NCBI GenBank assembly: GCA_016871135.1
Contig: VFZQ01000382.1
Span: forward strand, 1 to 5,811
Length of the DNA stretch: 5,811 nt
DNA from: Acidobacteriota bacterium
GTDB taxonomy: Bacteria; Acidobacteriota; Terriglobia; Bryobacterales; Bryobacteraceae
Reading direction: 5' to 3'
The stretch's first letter is position 1. Every line of letters starts with the position of its first letter. A program made the translations under genes and the position numbers. Shown here piece after piece: positions 1 through 5,811 of this stretch. The notes beneath the pieces were generated by a model. The model saw only the letters and a program-made list of their open reading frames with translations. It ran no database searches and had not been told where the DNA came from.

Positions 1-613
1 GCATATGCACATATTGCAGTTCGGCAAAGCCGAGGTAGCCGCCTTCCGCGATACCACCGGCGGTGTGGGCGTTGACGTGACTGCCGAGAGGCGAATCCTG
101 GCGGCCCCGGCTGTCGAGAGCACAGGAGTAGAAATCGCGGACATATCGCGTCAGCCCTTCGGCGGTGACCTGGTAGCGGGCCGCGTGGGCCAGAGTGAGG
201 TTGCCGGCCAGGAGGTTGAGGGAATCGATGGCGGCGACGCAGTGGCCCTGTCCCATGAGCCAGGAGCGGGTGACGCCGGCGATGACATTCGCCGCGAGGT
301 ATCCGGCGTAGGCGGGGGCCATGTTGAGCGAGCCGCCGGTATGGCCTTCGGGTTTCGGCTTGAAGTCTTCGGGTGCAAGCGGGCGGCCGTCGGGATAGAC
401 GTTTCGCGCGTAGGTTTCGTGAACGATCAGCCACATGGCGGCGCTGCAGAGCCGATCAGCCGCTTGTAAAACGTCGAACAGAGCGTGGCCGTCGCCACGC
501 GTGCCGGACTCTGTCAGTTGCCGCTCCAGGCCGGCGATCCGGGCTTGTGTTTCAGGGGAATGTTGCAGCGCGCCGTAGCCGCGGCTCCAGGTGTCAAACG
601 ACGATCCCGTCAT
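1..613 (-). CDS. Phosphoketolase, divergent XFP-family branch (N-terminal part, cut by window edge)
   Basis: This is the N-terminal 204 residues of a thiamine-diphosphate-dependent phosphoketolase, a cytosolic enzyme that splits xylulose-5-P and/or fructose-6-P with phosphate to give acetyl phosphate and an aldose phosphate. Three histidine motifs match the positions of ThDP-site histidines in characterised XFP enzymes: EGHTGG (H91), MGQGHC (H124) and LGSHVNAHTAGGIAEGG (H179). They are followed by YLGFAELQYVHM at the edge. The wording differs from classical bifidobacterial and lactobacillar enzymes, where the second motif reads GPGHGG and the third PSHFAPETPGS. This points to the divergent branch that databases, as I recall, often label 'xylulose 5-phosphate 3-epimerase'. 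The ATG at 613 is supported by an AAGGAG ribosome site 7 nt upstream. It lies 18 bp after the ackA stop, and acetate kinase would consume its product. The family is usually around 800 residues, so about three quarters lies outside. Family is fairly sure; substrate preference cannot be told. Confidence 0.88.
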   Translation of the reverse strand, partial: MTGSSFDTWSRGYGALQHSPETQARIAGLERQLTESGTRGDGHALFDVLQAADRLCSAAMWLIVHETYARNVYPDGRPLAPEDFKPKPEGHTGGSLNMAPAYAGYLAANVIAGVTRSWLMGQGHCVAAIDSLNLLAGNLTLAHAARYQVTAEGLTRYVRDFYSCALDSRGRQDSPLGSHVNAHTAGGIAEGGYLGFAELQYVHM

Positions 614-620
614 TAGTATG

Positions 621-626
621 CTCCTT
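621..626 (-). promoter_or_regulatory. Shine-Dalgarno site of the phosphoketolase gene
   Basis: The minus strand reads AAGGAG, then 7 nt, then ATG at 613. It is the only near-consensus ribosome site among the minus-strand genes here. It lies in the 18-bp gap after ackA, so the phosphoketolase can be initiated independently even though it is transcribed with ackA. It decides the start at 613. Confidence 0.8.
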
Positions 627-631
627 GGTTT

Positions 632-1876
632 TTAGAGATCGCCTTCGCCTTCGATGCATCGCACCGTATCGCGGGCTATTAGCAGTTCCTCGTCGGTCGG
701 GAGCACATAGGCCTGGAGACGGGAACCGGTTTGATGGATGGGGCCTTCGCGGCCAGCGACGCACTGGGCATTAAGCGTTGGGTCCAGATCGTGGCCCATC
801 CATTGCAGGCCGTCGCAGATTTGTTGCCGAATCTCCGGTGCGTTCTCGCCTATGCCGCCGGTGAAAACCAGCGCGTCGGCGCCGCCCATTGCGGCCAGGT
901 ATGCGCCGATGTACTTGCGGGCCCGGTAGCAGAAGACATCGATCGCAAGTTGGGCGCGGCGATCACCGTTGTCACGGACTTCGGCGAGCAGTTCCCGCAT
1001 GTCATGGGTCAATCCTGACAAGCCGAGAAGGCCGGAGTGTTTATTGAACAAGCTCTCGACCTCGAGGATACTCATGCCTTCCTTTGCGGCGATGAAGGCG
1101 TCGAGGGTTGGGTCGACGTCGCCGGAGCGAGTACCCATCACCAGACCTTCCAATGGTGTCAGGCCCATCGAAATATCGATCGACTTGCCCGCTTGAATCG
1201 CGCAGGCCGAACAGCCGTTCCCCAGGTGCAAGGTAATGATGTTCGTTCGTTCCGGGCTGATTTCCCGCAGCGACTGGTAGCGCGCGGCGACGTAGCGATG
1301 GGAGGTGCCATGGAAGCCATAACGGCGCACCGCGTGACGACGGTAGAACTGATAGGGAACCGCGTACAGGAACGCCCGTTCGGGCAGAGTCTGGTGAAAC
1401 GATGTGTCGAAGACGGCGACTTGCGGCAGCGTGTGGCCGAGCAGATCCTGAACGGCGCGGACGCCGCGCACGTTGGCGGCGTTGTGCAGAGGAGCAAGAT
1501 CGGTAAGTTTCTCGATGTGACGGATCGACTCTTCGTCGAGAAGCATCGAACTTTTGAAGCGCTCGCCACCATGAACAACCCGATGACCGGCGGCGTGGAT
1601 CTGCGCCACGTTTTGCACGGACTCGATTCCAGAGCCGGCAGAAACGATCCAGCGGATGATGAAGTCCAGGGCGGCCCGGATGTCGCGTAGCGGTTCGCTG
1701 TGATGTGTGACCGGCCGGCCGGCCGCGTGAAGCGTAATGACCGCTTCGCCGCCAACGCGTTCGATGACTCCACGCGCGAGGCGGCAGTCGCCGGCACAAC
1801 GGATGGCATCGCGGTCGGTTGCGATGAGTTGGAACTTGATGGTGGAGCTTCCGCAATTGAGTACGAGGATGTTCAT
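632..1876 (-). CDS. ackA: Acetate kinase
   Basis: A 414-residue cytosolic acetate kinase (acetyl phosphate + ADP to acetate + ATP, reversible). The length is typical of the family. Landmarks in order: N-terminal phosphate loop NCGSSTIKF (7-15), HRVVHGGE (R99), PLHNAAN (H131), VFDTSFHQTLP (D157), YGFHGTSH (H189), HLGNG (217-221), MGTRSGDVDP (R250), FTGGIGENAPEIR (338-350) and PTDEE (E396). These match the residues known from the Methanosarcina enzyme (N7, S10, S12, R91, H123, D148, H180, R241, E384). Two conservative deviations are visible: T12 replaces the third serine of the GSSS loop, and HNAAN replaces the common HNPxN. The ATG at 1876 starts exactly at the family's N-terminus, but no good ribosome site precedes it. 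It begins 15 bp after the exchanger stop, so translation is probably coupled. The phosphoketolase follows 18 bp downstream. No phosphotransacetylase gene is visible; phosphoketolase is the likely acetyl-phosphate source. Confidence 0.97.
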   Translation of the reverse strand: MNILVLNCGSSTIKFQLIATDRDAIRCAGDCRLARGVIERVGGEAVITLHAAGRPVTHHSEPLRDIRAALDFIIRWIVSAGSGIESVQNVAQIHAAGHRVVHGGERFKSSMLLDEESIRHIEKLTDLAPLHNAANVRGVRAVQDLLGHTLPQVAVFDTSFHQTLPERAFLYAVPYQFYRRHAVRRYGFHGTSHRYVAARYQSLREISPERTNIITLHLGNGCSACAIQAGKSIDISMGLTPLEGLVMGTRSGDVDPTLDAFIAAKEGMSILEVESLFNKHSGLLGLSGLTHDMRELLAEVRDNGDRRAQLAIDVFCYRARKYIGAYLAAMGGADALVFTGGIGENAPEIRQQICDGLQWMGHDLDPTLNAQCVAGREGPIHQTGSRLQAYVLPTDEELLIARDTVRCIEGEGDL

Positions 1877-1891
1877 GGCAAGGATTCGGAA

Positions 1892-2784
1892 TTATCGTCT
1901 GACATAAAGGGCAAGCGATGCGAGCGTATAGACCAGAGTGACACCGATCGATTCCCAGGAAAACAGAAGAACGCGTTTCCCGGAACGGTAGGTGAGCGCG
2001 ACTGTCACGATGGCGGTCATCGCGATGGCGGCGAGGGCGGTAATGGCGTGAGAAGGCGAGACGGCGGCGCCCATCTGCAGAGCGGCCCGCGAGACGACGA
2101 TCTCCGGTAACGAAGTGGAGACAGCGATAAAGACGCTGCCCACGAAGGTTCGGCCCAGACCGGTGATGGTGGCAATTTCGTCGCCGAGATGGGGCAAGTA
2201 GGTAGCGGCGGCGACGATGACCAGAGCGTGAAGGGAGAACCGGACGTAAGCGGCCCGTTCCGGAAAGTGTCCGTACTGCAGGCCTTCCACAGCATCACTG
2301 ATAAAGCCCGCGGAACGCGCGCGCTCAAATTGAAAAACGAGGCGCATGGCCACAACGTACAAAATCAGAAACAGCGGGCTGTAGAGGCCGAACCAGCCAG
2401 TAGTTGGGATTAGATCGGACAGGAGGACCGAACCGGCCGCGCTGCCAAGGAGAAGAACGCCGAAGGCCGCCGTCAAGACATGGCCGTTATGGGCCAGGGA
2501 GGAGATGGGCGATGTCTTCCTCCCGATGTCGAGTATGGCGAGAATCAGCAGGTTAAACATGCAGCTTCCCAACACGTCGCCAACCGCGATGTTCGGCAAG
2601 TCGTAGAGGGCGACCGAGCTAATCCCGGTCACCAGTTCCGGGAGAGAGGTCACCGAGGCCATCAAAACGACTCCGATCCAGGTGCGGCCCAGACCGGACT
2701 TTTCGGCGATCACATCTCCGTAATAGGACAACCGCGTCCCGGAGAAGAGGATTACCGCCACGCAGATGGCGAATTGAAGCCAAA

Positions 2785-2788
<4 letters not shown>
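1892..2788 (-). CDS. Na+/Ca2+ exchanger-family antiporter, second alpha-repeat truncated
   Basis: A 298-residue multi-spanning inner-membrane protein of the CaxA/YrbG-type sodium/calcium exchanger family, expected to move Ca2+ against Na+ or H+. The first alpha-repeat is complete: GLGRTWIG (32-39), TSLPE (47-51), AVGDVLGSCMFN (68-79). A conserved middle (roughly 80-205) follows. The second repeat begins normally with GLGRTFVG (210-217) and TSLPE (225-229) but then runs VVSRAALQMGAAVSPSHAI straight into the next hydrophobic segment. The expected GNxxGSNxFN half is absent. By eye nine transmembrane segments remain (about 2-20, 36-60, 67-88, 102-123, 132-152, 181-200, 214-240, 247-267, 280-296), against ten in the family. 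The GTG start at 2788 is chosen because it overlaps the ATPase stop (GTGA) and gives the family N-terminus VIWLQFAIC. The frame stays open upstream to 3166, but that extension is arginine-rich shadow of the ATPase. Family assignment is firm; whether the protein works is doubtful. Confidence 0.88.
2048..2104 (-). other. Apparent in-frame deletion scar in the exchanger's second alpha-repeat
   Basis: In the first repeat, 52 residues separate the glutamate of TSLPE (E51) from the histidine of the next helix start HVLTA (H103). In the second repeat the matching interval from E229 to HAITA (H247) is only 18 residues. The lead-in of both repeats aligns without gaps (GLGRT to TSLPE, offset 178 residues), so the shortfall of about 34 codons (near 102 nt) falls after residue 240-241, at about position 2066. 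Loop lengths can differ between repeats, so the exact number is approximate, but the missing GN..GSN..FN motif is plain. Confidence 0.7.
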
Positions 2789-5472
<2,684 letters not shown>

Positions 5473-5616
5473 TCGTACAGAAAGCTTTCGCTGCGGGCCG
5501 AATTGAGCGTCGATGAGCCACCACCGACCTTACTTTCAGCGTAGCGCGGTTGCCGGTGCTTCGGCGGTCCGGACGCCTGAATAGCAATTTCGCTATGCTG
5601 CTGAGTAGGGCAAGCG
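5473..5616. promoter_or_regulatory. Divergent intergenic region between the pump operon and the CBS gene
   Basis: This 144-bp gap between divergently oriented genes must hold the promoters for the minus-strand operon and probably for the plus-strand CBS gene. I could not find a convincing -35/-10 pair with correct spacing on either strand. TATGCT at 5594-5599 is a possible -10 for the CBS gene but lacks a good -35 and would leave a very short leader. Divergent arrangement often means shared control, but that is inference. Confidence 0.45.
5581..5596. promoter_or_regulatory. Interrupted palindrome, possible operator
   Basis: The sequence atagcaatttcgctat has perfect 5-bp inverted arms (ATAGC / GCTAT) around 6 AT-rich bases, with 12 of 16 positions symmetric. 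It is an AT-rich island in GC-rich surroundings, sits 20 bp before the CBS start and overlaps the candidate -10. It could bind a dimeric regulator controlling one or both directions. A single short palindrome may also be chance. Confidence 0.3.
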
Positions 5617-5811
5617 ATGAACGCGCGCGACATCATGACTCATCCGGTGCAAACAGTGCGCGAAGACTGCACCCTTGAGATTGCGGCCAGGACGATGCTA
5701 GAGCACAACATCGGCTGTTTGCTCGTGACCGACACCAAGGGCGAACTGGCGGGCATTGTCACCGAGTCCGACTTTGCGGCGAAAGAGAAAGCTGTTCCGT
5801 TTACGGTGTAC
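5617..5811 (+). CDS. CBS-domain protein (N-terminal part, cut by window edge)
   Basis: Sixty-five codons are visible, open to the right edge. The protein begins MNARDIMTHPVQTVRED and continues through a standard CBS motif: helix TLEIAARTMLEHNIGCLLV, then hairpin DTKGELAGIVTESDF (residues about 39-53). After it comes AAKEKAVPFTVY, which resembles the longer linker seen, as I recall, in CBS proteins whose second domain comes after an insertion; that part lies outside. CBS pairs bind adenine nucleotides and sense energy state, either as modules of enzymes or channels or as stand-alone proteins. The ATG at 5617 directly precedes the RDIMT motif, and a weak GAGTAGGG stretch lies 6 nt upstream. It is transcribed away from the Ca2+ pump operon. 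Its partner is unknown. Confidence 0.85.
   Translation, partial: MNARDIMTHPVQTVREDCTLEIAARTMLEHNIGCLLVTDTKGELAGIVTESDFAAKEKAVPFTVY

Noticed and set aside
5..469. Plus-strand open frame (154 codons) at the left edge
   Set aside because: Antisense to the phosphoketolase, whose conserved motifs are clear on the minus strand; the glycine/valine/alanine-rich translation looks like a shadow.
1037..1690. Plus-strand open frame (217 codons) opposite ackA
   Set aside because: Antisense to a fully conserved acetate kinase, with no motif and no ribosome site supporting it.
2151..2697. 13-nt direct repeat cggcccagaccgg at 2151-2163 and 2685-2697
   Set aside because: Both copies encode the GLGRT stretch that begins each alpha-repeat of the exchanger, so protein homology explains it; it is not a mobile or regulatory repeat.
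5552..5565. GC-rich hairpin GCCG-N6-CGGC in the intergenic region
   Set aside because: The stem is only 4 bp with no following T-run on either strand, and such stems are frequent by chance at this GC content; not called a terminator.

Overview
The window is GC-rich bacterial chromosomal DNA with a nearly gap-free layout. By recollection of similar gene sets and protein flavour, it best fits an Acidobacteria-like soil bacterium (Solibacter/Bryobacter relatives); this is inference, since no rRNA or marker gene is present. No mobile element, tRNA, rRNA or CRISPR array was seen.

Layout. Four genes lie head-to-tail on the minus strand, read from right to left: a SERCA-like P-type Ca2+ ATPase (5472-2785), a Na+/Ca2+ exchanger-family membrane protein (2788-1892), acetate kinase ackA (1876-632) and the N-terminal 204 codons of a divergent phosphoketolase (613-1, running off the left edge). 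The junctions are a 4-base GTGA overlap, 15 bp and 18 bp, so they look like one operon. A 144-bp gap (5473-5616) separates this operon from a divergent plus-strand gene for a CBS-domain protein, of which 65 codons are visible before the right edge.

How they may work together. Phosphoketolase cleaves xylulose-5-P and/or fructose-6-P to acetyl phosphate, and acetate kinase converts acetyl phosphate plus ADP to acetate plus ATP. The two genes thus form an oxygen-independent, substrate-level ATP route. The upstream pair handles Ca2+ (or a related cation): an ATP-driven pump and a gradient-driven antiporter. With the divergent CBS protein this resembles the energy-stress gene sets of other bacteria; for example, the mycobacterial DosR hypoxia regulon contains a P-type ATPase (ctpF) and a CBS protein (hrp1). 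The link is inferred from gene order only.

The main oddity is in the exchanger. The first alpha-repeat is intact (TSLPE followed by GD..GS..FN). In the second, TSLPE is followed almost at once by the next transmembrane segment. About 30-34 residues, including the whole GN..GSN..FN-type half and one predicted helix, are missing with the reading frame preserved. Either the transporter has lost half of its ion-binding site or the assembly has a collapsed stretch.
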